Counted from the first letter of the stretch, positions 9,730 to 18,303 are shown. The stretch: DNA of 64,000 nucleotides from Adhaeribacter arboris (GCF_003023845.1 NZ_PYFT01000001.1:4340001-4404000); one strand, 5' to 3'. Made by a program: numbers and translations. The notes: generated by a model not told the origin, from the letters alone.

Positions 9730-10029
9730 CTATTCATGGTTTTCTACTGCGTCTTTTTGAGTAGTTTTAGTTGAATCCACTGCTTGTTCCTTGGAGTTAT
9801 CCAGCGATTGGTTGGAGTGCTCGTCATGGTTTAGCATAACGTCCTCACGAGGATTATCGTGCTCACTATTATCCGCAGCATTATCTAAATTACCGGAAGT
9901 ACGGCTTCCTGGCGGAACTTGGTCCACGGAAACTTTATTTTCTGGCCGTAAATCCGAAGGTTCGCTGCTGCAGGCCACTAACCACGAAGTACCCAAAGCA
10001 AGGGCTAAAGTAAGAGCTTTTGTTGTCAT
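9730..10029 (-). CDS. Small hydrophilic lipoprotein, function unknown
   Basis: 99 residues. The signal peptide ends in the lipobox LVAC near residue 20. The rest is strongly hydrophilic, rich in Asn, Asp, Glu and Ser (for example DNAADNSEHDNPRED) and probably disordered. No family recognised. It precedes the metal-binding lipoprotein in the same operon, which suggests a shared envelope role but proves nothing. Confidence 0.7.
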   Translation of the reverse strand: MTTKALTLALALGTSWLVACSSEPSDLRPENKVSVDQVPPGSRTSGNLDNAADNSEHDNPREDVMLNHDEHSNQSLDNSKEQAVDSTKTTQKDAVENHE

Positions 10030-10171
10030 TTATTTCTTAATCTGTTGAGTATAATGTCAATTCTATTATTTGCTAAAACGATACTTTAAAAGAATAGATA
10101 CTTATAATGAGGAATATTTACGAAAGTCGCCCGGTTATTATCTCTCTGGCAGTAAAACTTAAACAGCCTCA

Positions 10172-10645
10172 CTAGGCAATCAGGTTTTTGCGCTTTAAGT
10201 AAGCATCCATCATTTTCAAGTCGTTAGGACCTGAAAATATCCGAAAAGGCAGGTGAATAAATTGAGCTTTTGATAACGAAAGAAAGTAAGCATCGTTGGT
10301 CTTTTTAGCGCTTTTAATCATTTCCCACGCTACTGGCATTCCTTGCTTTTCGTTTATCTTCATCAAAATCTGGCGCCCATCAATCTCATAGGCCATCTTC
10401 TCGAAGATTATCTTATTTTGTTCTAATTGAGTAACACCGGTAAACTGTACGGCCCAAAACAGCAAATAAAGGACTACAATTAAAATAGCCCCGGAAATAA
10501 ACCACCACGAAGGCCAGATAAAAGCCAGGCAAGCAACCGCAATTGGCCCAATAATGTACCACCATTGCTTGCGCAATAAGTCTAACATAGCCATTTTAAT
10601 GTACGTACTTGTTTCTAACTTGTACTTTTTAGTTTTAATAATCAC
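10172..10645 (-). CDS. YcxB-like membrane protein
   Basis: 157 residues. Two adjacent transmembrane helices (~residues 30-66, WWYIIGPIAVACLAFIWP and the following segment) are followed by a cytoplasmic beta-rich part in which VAWEMIKSAKKTNDAYFLSL and LPFRIFSG match the YcxB-like C-terminal domain. Function of the family is unknown. It follows nadC on the same strand after 126 bases. Confidence 0.7.
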   Translation of the reverse strand: MIIKTKKYKLETSTYIKMAMLDLLRKQWWYIIGPIAVACLAFIWPSWWFISGAILIVVLYLLFWAVQFTGVTQLEQNKIIFEKMAYEIDGRQILMKINEKQGMPVAWEMIKSAKKTNDAYFLSLSKAQFIHLPFRIFSGPNDLKMMDAYLKRKNLIA

Positions 10646-10771
10646 GCGTTGGGTAATTAAAAATTAAATTTTATAAAACGGCACAAAAGTAGACAAAATT
10701 TACCTTGTTAAAAAAACCATATTCTATTTTTACCAAATACTTAGCGGCTTTTTGTTTTCTTTTGAAATAAA

Positions 10772-11632
10772 TTATTTCCTTGCTTTCAGGCTTATATCCA
10801 TGCTCCGGACAGAATGAGTAAGCGCCCCTACCGAGATAAAATCTACCCCGGTAGCGGCAACCGCCGCAATTGTCTCCTTGGTGATACCTCCGGATGCCTC
10901 GGTAATAAAGCGTCCGTTAATAAGTTGCACCGCTTCCCGCAATTGATCTGGGGTCATGTTATCCAGCATAATGCGGTCTATCCCGCCCGTTTCTAATACC
11001 TGTTGTACTTCTTGCAAACTACGCGTTTCCACTTCTATTTTTAACTGCCGGTTCGTTCGTTGCAAGTATTCCTGGGTAGCGGTAATTGCTTGCTTAATAC
11101 CGCCCGCGTAATCTACGTGGTTGTCTTTTAAAATAATCATATCAAAAAGGCCATACCGATGATTTACTCCCCCACCAATAAGTACCGCCCACTTTTCCAT
11201 CATTCTAAAGTTAGGGGTAGTTTTGCGGGTATCCAGCAAGCGGGCGTTCGTTCCGGCAATAAGCTGATTTAACTGGTGCGTATAAGTAGCAATACCGCTC
11301 ATACGCTGCATGCAATTTAAAACCAGGCGTTCCGCGGTTAAAATCGCCTGGGCTTTACCTGTAACAATAAACGCTACATCGCCGGGCTTAACCGCAACGC
11401 CATCCCTTAAAAACACGTCTACTTGCAAAGAAGAATCTACCTGGCGGATAATTTCCTGCGCCAGTTCTACTCCCGCCAGTACACCCGTACCTTTTATTAA
11501 TAATTGTGCCTCATTTTGGGCACTAGCCGGAATAGCCGCCAGCGAGGAATGGTCACCGTCGCCGACATCTTCGGCTAATGCTTGCTTAATAAATTGTTCT
11601 AAGTTTTCGTCGGTTATATAAGATGGTCTCAC
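10772..11632 (-). CDS. nadC: Nicotinate-nucleotide pyrophosphorylase (quinolinate phosphoribosyltransferase)
   Basis: 286 residues, the normal family length. Converts quinolinate and PRPP to nicotinate mononucleotide in de novo NAD synthesis. Diagnostic blocks are EDVGDGDHSS, LNCMQRMSGIAT, LDTRKTTPNFR, GGGVNHRYGLFDMIILKDNH, IEVETRSLQE, IMLDNM, EASGGI and DFISVGALTHS. nadA/nadB are not in the window. Start ATG at 11632. Confidence 0.96.
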   Translation of the reverse strand: MRPSYITDENLEQFIKQALAEDVGDGDHSSLAAIPASAQNEAQLLIKGTGVLAGVELAQEIIRQVDSSLQVDVFLRDGVAVKPGDVAFIVTGKAQAILTAERLVLNCMQRMSGIATYTHQLNQLIAGTNARLLDTRKTTPNFRMMEKWAVLIGGGVNHRYGLFDMIILKDNHVDYAGGIKQAITATQEYLQRTNRQLKIEVETRSLQEVQQVLETGGIDRIMLDNMTPDQLREAVQLINGRFITEASGGITKETIAAVAATGVDFISVGALTHSVRSMDISLKARK

Positions 11633-11812
11633 GAATCAGTTATTAAGTTAAGGTTGCAAATTACTGGTTAATTTGGTTCAAATTCCGGAAAGTTACTCGA
11701 CTAAATAATTTCGCACTTTATAATTAATAGTCCTTACGCCCTAATTTCTTTTTAAGATTAATTTGGCTCCCCTTTAACGCAAAATTTACTGCCAATGAAA
11801 TATTTTTGACAC

Positions 11813-11842
11813 AAAAAAAGCGCGGACTTTCGTTCCGCGCTT
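11813..11842 (-). terminator. Terminator of the DUF4783 gene
   Basis: AAGCGCGGA (11818-11826) pairs with TCCGCGCTT (11834-11842), a GC-rich 9-bp stem. On the minus strand it is followed by a run of T, as expected for the gene ending at 11911. Confidence 0.85.
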
Positions 11843-11910
11843 ACTCATAAGCATTTTAATTTATCTAATCACTCATAGTCGGTGGACTATAAACTTAAAC
11901 TGTAATCTAA

Positions 11911-12318
11911 CTATTCCTTCGTAAACTCAATGGTATCAATCAAATTAGCTCCTCTAAATTGTTTTATATACACCATTACCCGGTAAGAGCCCCCGTTATA
12001 TTTATACTTCATAATTTCGTAGGTCAAACCTTGATCGGAGGAACCATTGTGTAAGCGTTCTAAGCCGGTTGGGGCTTGTTTACTAAAGAAGTCACGGAGC
12101 ACAAATTCGGCCTGAGTCTGACTATAAGTAGATTTATTACCATCAATTCCTATCTCAACAGAAGTATTAAAATATTGCGCTAATTCTTTGGAATCTCCAT
12201 TGCCGAGTGCTGCTCGAACGCCACTCAGCACATCGTCCTGTGCGTATACTTGACCCGTAAATACCCAAGAGGTAACTACAAAAGTCATTATAGTCAGAAC
12301 TAATTTAATCGTCTTCAT
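11911..12318 (-). CDS. DUF4783 family exported protein
   Basis: 135 residues with a signal peptide ending near residue 26 (VYAQ). The remainder (VRAALGNGDSKELAQYFNTSVEIGI, FVLRDFFSKQAP, YRVMVYIKQ) resembles the DUF4783 family, a small NTF2-like fold common in Bacteroidota with unknown role. Single gene with its own terminator, divergent from gpmI. Confidence 0.8.
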   Translation of the reverse strand: MKTIKLVLTIMTFVVTSWVFTGQVYAQDDVLSGVRAALGNGDSKELAQYFNTSVEIGIDGNKSTYSQTQAEFVLRDFFSKQAPTGLERLHNGSSDQGLTYEIMKYKYNGGSYRVMVYIKQFRGANLIDTIEFTKE

Positions 12319-12445
12319 AAATATTGTAAAGTAATCTGCTGGCCTAAGTGCGAAAATTGTGCCAAGGTGCTTTCGGTAACTAATTGTATTATTCGGATTT
12401 TAGTTCGGCAAGTTAACAAAAATTATACATTTTAATACAGAATAT

Positions 12446-12453
12446 TATCTTTG
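12446..12453 (+). promoter_or_regulatory. -7 promoter box of gpmI
   Basis: TATCTTTG is an exact TAnnTTTG match ending only 4 bases before the ATG at 12458, so the transcript would have almost no 5' leader. No clear -33 element is visible. Confidence 0.5.
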
Positions 12454-12457
12454 CAAC

Positions 12458-13987
12458 ATGAACAAAAAGGTTATTTTAATAATTCTGGATGGCTGGGGCA
12501 TTGCTACCGATCCACGGGTATCCGCCGTAGACCAGGCCCGTACCCCGTTTGTTAACTCACTATACGAACGCTTTCCGCACGCTAAATTAGAAGCATCCGG
12601 TGAAGCTGTAGGTTTGCCGGAAGGCCAGATGGGGAATTCTGAGGTGGGCCACATGAATATTGGAGCGGGCCGGGTGATTTATCAGGATCTAGTTAAAATA
12701 AATGTTTCTATCCGGGAGCATGAATTAGAAAAAATGCCGGTATTAGCCGAAGCTCTGGAATACGCCCAAACCCAGAATAAAAAATTGCATTTTATGGGCC
12801 TTGTTTCCGATGGCGGCGTCCACTCGCACCTAGATCATTTAAAAGCCTTATGTTCCATTGCCGCCGAAAAAGGTTTAAAGCAGGTTTACGTGCATGCTTT
12901 TACGGATGGTCGCGATACAGACCCGAAAGGTGGAGTGGGCTATTTGCAAAATTTGGAGGCCCACATGGCGCAAACTACCGGCGAACTAGCTTCCATTATA
13001 GGTCGTTACTACGCCATGGATCGGGATAACCGTTGGGAACGAGTAAAAGAAGCCTACGATTTAATGGTGCATGGTATTGGTCAGATTACGACTAATCCTA
13101 TTGCTGCCCTGCAAGATTCTTATGCAGCCGGGGTTACCGACGAATTTGTAAAACCTATCGTGAAAGTAGATACCGGCGGCAAACCTGTAGCAATTATCGA
13201 AGAAGGCGACGTAGTATTGTGTTTTAATTTCCGGACCGACCGTGGCCGCGAAATTACGCAGGCTTTAACCCAACGCGATTTTCATGAGCAAAATATGCAC
13301 AAACTCAACCTGTATTATCTGACGCTTACTAATTACGACGATAGTTTTGTAGGAGTAAAACCCATTTTTGATAAAGACAATTTAAATAATACCTTAGGCG
13401 AAGTAGTAGCTAACGCCGGTAAAACGCAAATCCGGATTGCCGAAACCGAAAAATACCCGCACGTTACCTTTTTCTTTTCGGGTGGCCGGGAAGCAGTTTT
13501 TAATGGTGAAAAGCGTTTAATGTGCGCTTCGCCTAAAGTTGCCACCTACGACTTAAAACCAGAAATGAGCGCCTATGAACTCCGCGATACAATTGTGCCG
13601 GAACTCCGCGAGAAAACGGCTGACTTTATCTGTTTGAACTTTGCCAATCCCGACATGGTTGGCCACACTGGTGTATTTGAAGCGGCCGTTAAAGCCGTAG
13701 AAACCGTAGACCAATGTGCCGAAACTGTGGTAACTACTGCCTTAGCCAGTGATTATGCCTGTATTATTATTGCCGATCATGGTAATGCCGAAATGATGAT
13801 TAACCCGGATGGCACCCCTAATACCGCACATACTACTAACCTGGTACCGTTTATTCTAGCATCAAATGATTACCAGGGTTCCTTACAAAACGGCAGGTTA
13901 GGCGATTTAGCCCCGACTATTCTGGAATTAATGGGTATACCCCAGCCACCTGACATGACTGGGCATTCGTTATTACAACACGCTTAA
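12458..13987 (+). CDS. gpmI: 2,3-bisphosphoglycerate-independent phosphoglycerate mutase
   Basis: 509 residues, full length. Interconverts 3- and 2-phosphoglycerate in glycolysis, using two Mn2+ ions. DGWG at residues 11-14 and the phosphoserine site GNSEVGHMN (Ser61) are present, as are HAFTDGRDTDP, GRYYAMDRDNRWER, FNFRTDRGREIT, NFANPDMVGHTG and IIADHGNAEMM. The small lipoprotein gene behind it starts 9 bases after the stop and is probably co-transcribed. Confidence 0.97.
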   Translation: MNKKVILIILDGWGIATDPRVSAVDQARTPFVNSLYERFPHAKLEASGEAVGLPEGQMGNSEVGHMNIGAGRVIYQDLVKINVSIREHELEKMPVLAEALEYAQTQNKKLHFMGLVSDGGVHSHLDHLKALCSIAAEKGLKQVYVHAFTDGRDTDPKGGVGYLQNLEAHMAQTTGELASIIGRYYAMDRDNRWERVKEAYDLMVHGIGQITTNPIAALQDSYAAGVTDEFVKPIVKVDTGGKPVAIIEEGDVVLCFNFRTDRGREITQALTQRDFHEQNMHKLNLYYLTLTNYDDSFVGVKPIFDKDNLNNTLGEVVANAGKTQIRIAETEKYPHVTFFFSGGREAVFNGEKRLMCASPKVATYDLKPEMSAYELRDTIVPELREKTADFICLNFANPDMVGHTGVFEAAVKAVETVDQCAETVVTTALASDYACIIIADHGNAEMMINPDGTPNTAHTTNLVPFILASNDYQGSLQNGRLGDLAPTILELMGIPQPPDMTGHSLLQHA

Positions 13988-13996
13988 TTTTTTATT

Positions 13997-14593
13997 TTGG
14001 CTCGTTATTTAATTTATAGTATGCTGGTTGGACTAGGATGGTTGAGCAGTTGCAACAACCATCCTTCTGCACCCGCGCGTTCGCCAAGGGTTGTCTCCCC
14101 GTATTTTAATTTGAGTGAATTTATTTCTGGCCAAATAAAGCAATTGCAGGCAACCCATGCTAAAGTAGAAAAAACGGTAACCACCAAGCCAGGAGCTCCG
14201 GAAACCAAAGTACTACCTGATGTAGATTGGACACAAGAATTAGAAACTTTTAACCAAGCAGATATTAACAAGCCTGCGCTGCGGGCCGCGTACGAAATAA
14301 CCAAATCAACTACTCCCGATAACCAGATTAAAACTACTTACCGCAAACGTCCCGGCTACCGCGATGCTACCGTAGAATACCTGGAAGTGAGCGTTTCACC
14401 TGAACAACAAGTAACCCAAATTATCGGTAAATACCGCGAAGACAATTACCTGGTATCGTCGGCAAAAGATTTCTCCCTCACTTGCGCTCCTGTAAATGGC
14501 CAGAATCAAATAATGACTTACCAAATCAACGGCACGCAAAAAACTATTTTCTTTGCCCCTCTCCATTACCAGGTTCAAGCTAAAATCCGATAG
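13997..14593 (+). CDS. Putative lipoprotein, function unknown
   Basis: 198 residues from TTG at 13997; ATG at 14021 is the next choice but removes the basic N-terminal residues. The lipobox is WLSSC near residue 19. The mature part is predicted beta-rich (YLEVSVSPEQQVTQIIGKY, MTYQINGTQKTIFFAP). No family recognised. Close spacing to gpmI suggests one transcript. Confidence 0.75.
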   Translation: MARYLIYSMLVGLGWLSSCNNHPSAPARSPRVVSPYFNLSEFISGQIKQLQATHAKVEKTVTTKPGAPETKVLPDVDWTQELETFNQADINKPALRAAYEITKSTTPDNQIKTTYRKRPGYRDATVEYLEVSVSPEQQVTQIIGKYREDNYLVSSAKDFSLTCAPVNGQNQIMTYQINGTQKTIFFAPLHYQVQAKIR

Positions 14594-14751
14594 CTGGCGG
14601 TTAAATATCTTTAAATTATACTTTTCTTCTGGCTGCCTTTAACAACTACTTTAATCTAATCCGGTAATGGGGCTTGCTATAATTTCAAAATAATTTGTTA
14701 CTTTCGGCTAACACGTTTGTGCCAATTATAACCACCAACTTTTAAAAAGCC

Positions 14752-16047
14752 ATGACTAACAGTTCGGTATCTCGGGAGCCCGTTAAAAGCCCGGCCAAAG
14801 CAAATGCCAATTATCTGCGTTCTATTGTTATTATCGGAGCGTTATTTTTTATTTTTGGTTTTGTTACCTGGCTAAATTCCGTTTTAATTCCTTATTTAAA
14901 AATTGCCTGCGAGCTCAATAACTTCGAATCGTACCTGGTAGCTTTTGCTTTTTACATTTCCTATTTGGTTATGGCTATTCCGTCGGCGTGGGTACTTAAA
15001 TTAACTGGGTTTAAAAAAGGCATGTCGGTGGGTTTATTAATTATGGCAGTGGGAGCGGCTACGTTTATTCCGGCGGCTATGACAAGGCAATACGCTTTAT
15101 TTTTACTCGGTTTATTTATTCAGGGTACAGGGTTAGCTATTCTGCAAACGGCTTCTAACCCTTACATAACTATTCTGGGGCCGTTAGAAAGCGCCGCTAA
15201 ACGGATTAGTATAATGGGAATCTGCAATAAAGTAGCGGGGGCTTTAGCTCCTATTATTTTAGGAGCCATTGTGTTGCAAGATGCGGATGCACTTAGTGCC
15301 CGTGTCCGGAGCATGGATGCCGTGCAAAAAGCAGCCGAATTAAATGAATTAGCGGCCCGGGTAATTACTCCTTATCTTATTATGGTAGGAGTATTAATTG
15401 TTTTGGCGGTTATGATTTATTTTTCTGGCTTACCCGAAGTAGATACTGACCAGGAAGATGAAACTGTAGCCGCGGCGAATGTGCGCAAAACCAGTGTATT
15501 TCAATTTCCGCATTTATTGTTAGGCGTTCTTACCTTTTTCTTGTATGTGGGGGTAGAAGTAATGGCCGGTGATACCGTTATCAGCTACGCGAATAATTAC
15601 CAGCAAATTCCCCTTACCGTAGCTAAATTCTTTACCACGTATACGCTTATCGCTATGATTGTGGGTTACATTGTAGGCATTATTTGTATTCCGAAGTATT
15701 TTACGCAGGATAAAGCGCTTAAAGTATGCGCTATAATTGGGGTAATATTTTCTTTAGCGGCCATTTTTACCAGTGGGTTTGTGTCCGTACTCTTTATTTC
15801 GTTGCTGGGCTTAGCTAACTCCCTTATGTGGCCGGCTCTTTGGCCTTTGGCTTTAGCAGATTTAGGTCGGTTTACGAAAATAGGCTCTTCTTATATTATA
15901 ATGGCTATTTCCGGCGGAGCTATTATTCCTTTGCTTTACGGTAAACTAGGCGATATTATCAACTTACAGCAAGCTTACTGGATTATGGTACCGTGTTACT
16001 TGTTTATCTGGTACTACGCGGTTGCTGGTCACAAAATACGAAGCTAG
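14752..16047 (+). CDS. Sugar MFS transporter of the FucP/GluP family
   Basis: 431 residues with about 12 transmembrane segments. Family signatures include FFIFGFVTWLNSVLIPYLK in helix 1, FIQGTGLAILQTASNPYI in helix 4, and SLMWPALWPLALADLG in the second half. FucP-type carriers are proton or sodium symporters for fucose, glucose/galactose or related hexoses; the exact sugar cannot be read from the sequence. It is a lone gene with its own terminator. Confidence 0.9.
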   Translation: MTNSSVSREPVKSPAKANANYLRSIVIIGALFFIFGFVTWLNSVLIPYLKIACELNNFESYLVAFAFYISYLVMAIPSAWVLKLTGFKKGMSVGLLIMAVGAATFIPAAMTRQYALFLLGLFIQGTGLAILQTASNPYITILGPLESAAKRISIMGICNKVAGALAPIILGAIVLQDADALSARVRSMDAVQKAAELNELAARVITPYLIMVGVLIVLAVMIYFSGLPEVDTDQEDETVAAANVRKTSVFQFPHLLLGVLTFFLYVGVEVMAGDTVISYANNYQQIPLTVAKFFTTYTLIAMIVGYIVGIICIPKYFTQDKALKVCAIIGVIFSLAAIFTSGFVSVLFISLLGLANSLMWPALWPLALADLGRFTKIGSSYIIMAISGGAIIPLLYGKLGDIINLQQAYWIMVPCYLFIWYYAVAGHKIRS

Positions 16048-16067
16048 TTTTAAAACAAGTAAACTTT

Positions 16068-16098
16068 AAAAGCCTGGTATAAAGCCGGGCTTTTGTAT
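16068..16098 (+). terminator. Terminator after the sugar transporter
   Basis: AAAAGCCTGG (16068-16077) pairs with CCGGGCTTTT (16085-16094) with one G-U pair, 20 bases past the stop codon. Confidence 0.8.
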
Positions 16099-16215
16099 AA
16101 TTACCACACTGGCTGAAGGAATAAAATGCTGGGCTTTTACAATTTTCAAACGAAAATCTAATAGTTTATCGTTATATTCATTCAGGTCATACGCTTTACC
16201 TGAATTAGCGTATGA

Positions 16216-17742
16216 ATGTTTAAATTACCATCTGTTTTGAAATTTATTCTATTGCGGGCAAATATCTACGTTTGTATTATCTGGCTACTCCTGGTAGTTG
16301 GCTCGGTTAAGGCGCAACCAGCAAAACCGCGTCCTCGTTGTGCCACCAACGAAGTAACGCAACGGCTTCAGCAACTTCATCCGAATTTACTCAACCAGAT
16401 GCAAAAAGTGAAGGTGCACGCCCAAACCTACCAACAGCAAAAAAGTAAGGCTCGTTTGCAACAACCCGTAACGGTAGTGCCGGTAGTATTTCACGTGGTA
16501 TACCATAATAGCCGGGAAAATGTATCCACCGAACAGTTGCTCTCGCAGCTAGAAGTATTGAACGAAGATTATCGTCACCAAAACGCGGATTCGGCGCAAA
16601 CCTTACCTCAATTTAAAAAATTGGCTGCCGACACCCGGATTCAGTTTTGTTTAGCAACCCGCGACCCGAATGGAAATGCTACTACGGGTATTACGCGGAA
16701 GTTTACTTCCAGCGCCGAATTTGACATAGATGATGCCGTTAAATTTTCGGCTTTCTCGGGTCAGAATGCCTGGGACAGTGAACGGTACTTAAATATTTGG
16801 GTATGTAATTTATCTGGTCAATCTCTAGGTTACTCGCAGTACCCGGGCGGACCCGCCGAAACGGATGGAGTGGTGCTGGATTATACTACCATTGGCCGGG
16901 CACCGGCAAACCCATTTGCCTCGCTTTATAACTTAGGCCGTACCGGTACGCACGAAATTGGGCATTGGCTAGGCTTGCAGCATATCTGGGGACCTAACGA
17001 TACGGGTTGCGACGATTCCGATGATATTGCCGATACTCCTAATCAGGATAAGGCTTCCAATGGCTGCCCAACGGGAATGGTAACATCCTGTAATAATAAT
17101 CCGACGGGTAATATGTACCAAAATTACCTGGATTATACCGATGATGCCTGCATGAATTTATTTACGCAAGACCAGGCCGAGTACATGCAAAGCATTTTAA
17201 GTACCGTGCGCCAAAATATATTAACTACTGCGGTGGTGTGTAGCAACCCCCTAACCGCCAATTTTGAAGTATCCGATACCATTATTGTAGCCGGAACTAC
17301 CGTGCAATTTCAGGATGCCAGCATTGGCGTACGCGCGAACGAATGGGCCTGGATTTTTGAAGGAGGTAATGTAACTACTTCTACGGAGCAGAACCCTACC
17401 GTCCGGTACGATCAGCCAGGTACTTACACAGTTTCGCTTACAGCCAGCTTTAATTCCGTAACCGATGCAGTTACTAAAACCCAATACATTCGGGTAACCG
17501 GCCCGGAGGCCATTATCTATCCTAATCCGGCTCAGCAGCAACTTTCCATAGAAGCCCCGGCCAGTAAAAAATTACAGAAAATTCAAATAATTAATAGCGT
17601 AGGGCAAGTAATTCTAACGCAAACCGTTCAGGTGAATTTTGTAACACTATCCTTACCGAACGTTGCTAATGGTATTTACTACTGTCGGTTGTGGTACCAA
17701 GACGGATCCTTTGATATTAAAAAATTAGTAATAGCCCGATAA
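16216..17742 (+). CDS. Secreted M43 family zinc metalloprotease with PKD domain and T9SS type A tail
   Basis: 508 residues. Hydrophobic signal region to about residue 33. The M43 (pappalysin/cytophagalysin) catalytic site HEIGHWLGLQH lies at residues 246-256, giving the zinc ligands His246, His250 and His256 and the base Glu247. A downstream DYTDDACMNLFTQDQ with the Met-turn methionine completes the metzincin fold. Residues ~345-430 are a PKD-like domain (ANEWAWIFEGG). The last ~75 residues, beginning IIYPNPAQQQLSIE and ending with a basic KKLVIAR, are a type A T9SS sorting signal. It is probably a secreted protein-degrading enzyme. Confidence 0.93.
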   Translation: MFKLPSVLKFILLRANIYVCIIWLLLVVGSVKAQPAKPRPRCATNEVTQRLQQLHPNLLNQMQKVKVHAQTYQQQKSKARLQQPVTVVPVVFHVVYHNSRENVSTEQLLSQLEVLNEDYRHQNADSAQTLPQFKKLAADTRIQFCLATRDPNGNATTGITRKFTSSAEFDIDDAVKFSAFSGQNAWDSERYLNIWVCNLSGQSLGYSQYPGGPAETDGVVLDYTTIGRAPANPFASLYNLGRTGTHEIGHWLGLQHIWGPNDTGCDDSDDIADTPNQDKASNGCPTGMVTSCNNNPTGNMYQNYLDYTDDACMNLFTQDQAEYMQSILSTVRQNILTTAVVCSNPLTANFEVSDTIIVAGTTVQFQDASIGVRANEWAWIFEGGNVTTSTEQNPTVRYDQPGTYTVSLTASFNSVTDAVTKTQYIRVTGPEAIIYPNPAQQQLSIEAPASKKLQKIQIINSVGQVILTQTVQVNFVTLSLPNVANGIYYCRLWYQDGSFDIKKLVIAR

Positions 17743-17855
17743 TTTATTTTAAAAATTTAAATTTACTCGGGTTCTGCTCCTTCTAAAGCCTTGGAATCTG
17801 TAATTTTCAAAGCTCAACGGAACAATTACTTAATAAAAATGTTATTTGCTTGCAT

Positions 17856-17882
17856 AAGCCGCAATATTTTGGCGGCTTTCTT
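17856..17882 (+). terminator. Terminator after the M43 protease, upstream of the sulfur locus
   Basis: AAGCCGC (17856-17862) pairs with GCGGCTT (17872-17878), then a T-rich stretch. It separates the protease transcript from the leader ORFs. Confidence 0.6.
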
Positions 17883-17924
17883 AAAAAAATAAATCTAAGC
17901 TGCTGAAAGTTCGTAACATACTTA

Positions 17925-17932
17925 TATATTTA
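17925..17932 (+). promoter_or_regulatory. Possible -7 box for the sulfur-assimilation leader transcript
   Basis: TATATTTA matches TAnnTTTG at 7 of 8 positions and sits 17 bases before the first leader ORF. No convincing -33 partner, so this is tentative. Confidence 0.3.
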
Positions 17933-17949
17933 CGGCACCAAACAAGACA

Positions 17950-18039
17950 ATGAACAAAAACGCCTCTTCTTCTGCCAACTTCTGCAAATCCATGGCATGC
18001 TGTGGTATCTGTTGTATGGCTGTGGCAGGAAAGGCTTAA
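17950..18039 (+). CDS. Cys-rich leader peptide 1 (29 residues) of a putative cysteine attenuator
   Basis: ATG to TAA encodes 29 residues with five Cys codons: Cys12, Cys17-Cys18 and Cys21-Cys22 (core MACCGICCMA). This is far above normal Cys use. The segment GCAGGAAAGGCTT at its 3' end (18025-18037) can form 13 contiguous pairs, two of them G-U, with 18064-18076, the 5' side of the next terminator. An early part of the ORF (GCCT 17962-17965 and CTGCC 17972-17976) can pair with the same 3' segment as a protector. So ribosome stalling at Cys codons would favour antitermination. The role is inferred from layout and from the sulfite reductase gene downstream; the peptide itself may have no function. 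Confidence 0.72.
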   Translation: MNKNASSSANFCKSMACCGICCMAVAGKA

Positions 18040-18059
18040 TTGTAAAATATAAATTTTTA

Positions 18060-18095
18060 AAAAAGGCCTTTTCTGCATCCAGGAAAGGCCTTTTT
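18060..18095 (+). terminator. Attenuator terminator 1
   Basis: A 15-bp stem (18060-18074 with 18081-18095, one G-U pair, 6-nt loop) ends in five T. Its 5' arm is also the partner of the leader ORF 1 tail, so terminator and antiterminator are mutually exclusive. No start codon of a normal-sized gene lies between it and the preceding leader ORF. Confidence 0.82.
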
Positions 18096-18132
18096 AATTC
18101 CGGGGTAATTCTATTAAAACGATATAGATAAT

Positions 18133-18198
18133 ATGATAAATACTCTTACTTCCTGTTGTTGTATGTGTTGTTGCGCCGCGAAAGATGGGCTAGTATAA
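18133..18198 (+). CDS. Cys-rich leader peptide 2 (21 residues) of a second tandem attenuator
   Basis: ATG to TAA encodes 21 residues including the run SCCCMCCC: six Cys codons within seven, five TGT and one TGC. AAAGATGGGCT (18181-18191), the last codons of the ORF, can pair with GGCCTTTCTCT (18235-18245), the 5' arm of the terminator behind it, with 9 of 11 positions paired (two G-U). This repeats the architecture of leader 1 although the sequences are not simple duplicates. No promoter is evident between the two units, so they appear to work in series. Confidence 0.72.
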   Translation: MINTLTSCCCMCCCAAKDGLV

Positions 18199-18233
18199 GC
18201 TATTGCATTTTGTAAAGTAAATAGTTTTACGCT

Positions 18234-18265
18234 GGGCCTTTCTCTAAGTAAGAAAAGGCCTTTTT
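18234..18265 (+). terminator. Attenuator terminator 2
   Basis: GGCCTTT (18235-18241) pairs with AAAGGCC (18254-18260), with a few further imperfect pairs in the upper stem and a T5 tail (18261-18265). It stands 38 bases before the sulfite reductase start codon. Confidence 0.75.
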
Positions 18266-18303
18266 AGTTTTAAGTTGTATAAAAGAAATTAAAGAAATAG
18301 AAC

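Noticed and set aside
11640-11700. -7 box for nadC
   Set aside because: The best minus-strand match, TAATTTG, is one base short of TAnnTTTG, so I did not list it.
17950-18198. The two Cys-rich mini-ORFs as bacteriocins or metal-binding peptides
   Set aside because: No export signal or processing genes are nearby, and the position before hairpins and sulfite reductase explains them better as leader ORFs.
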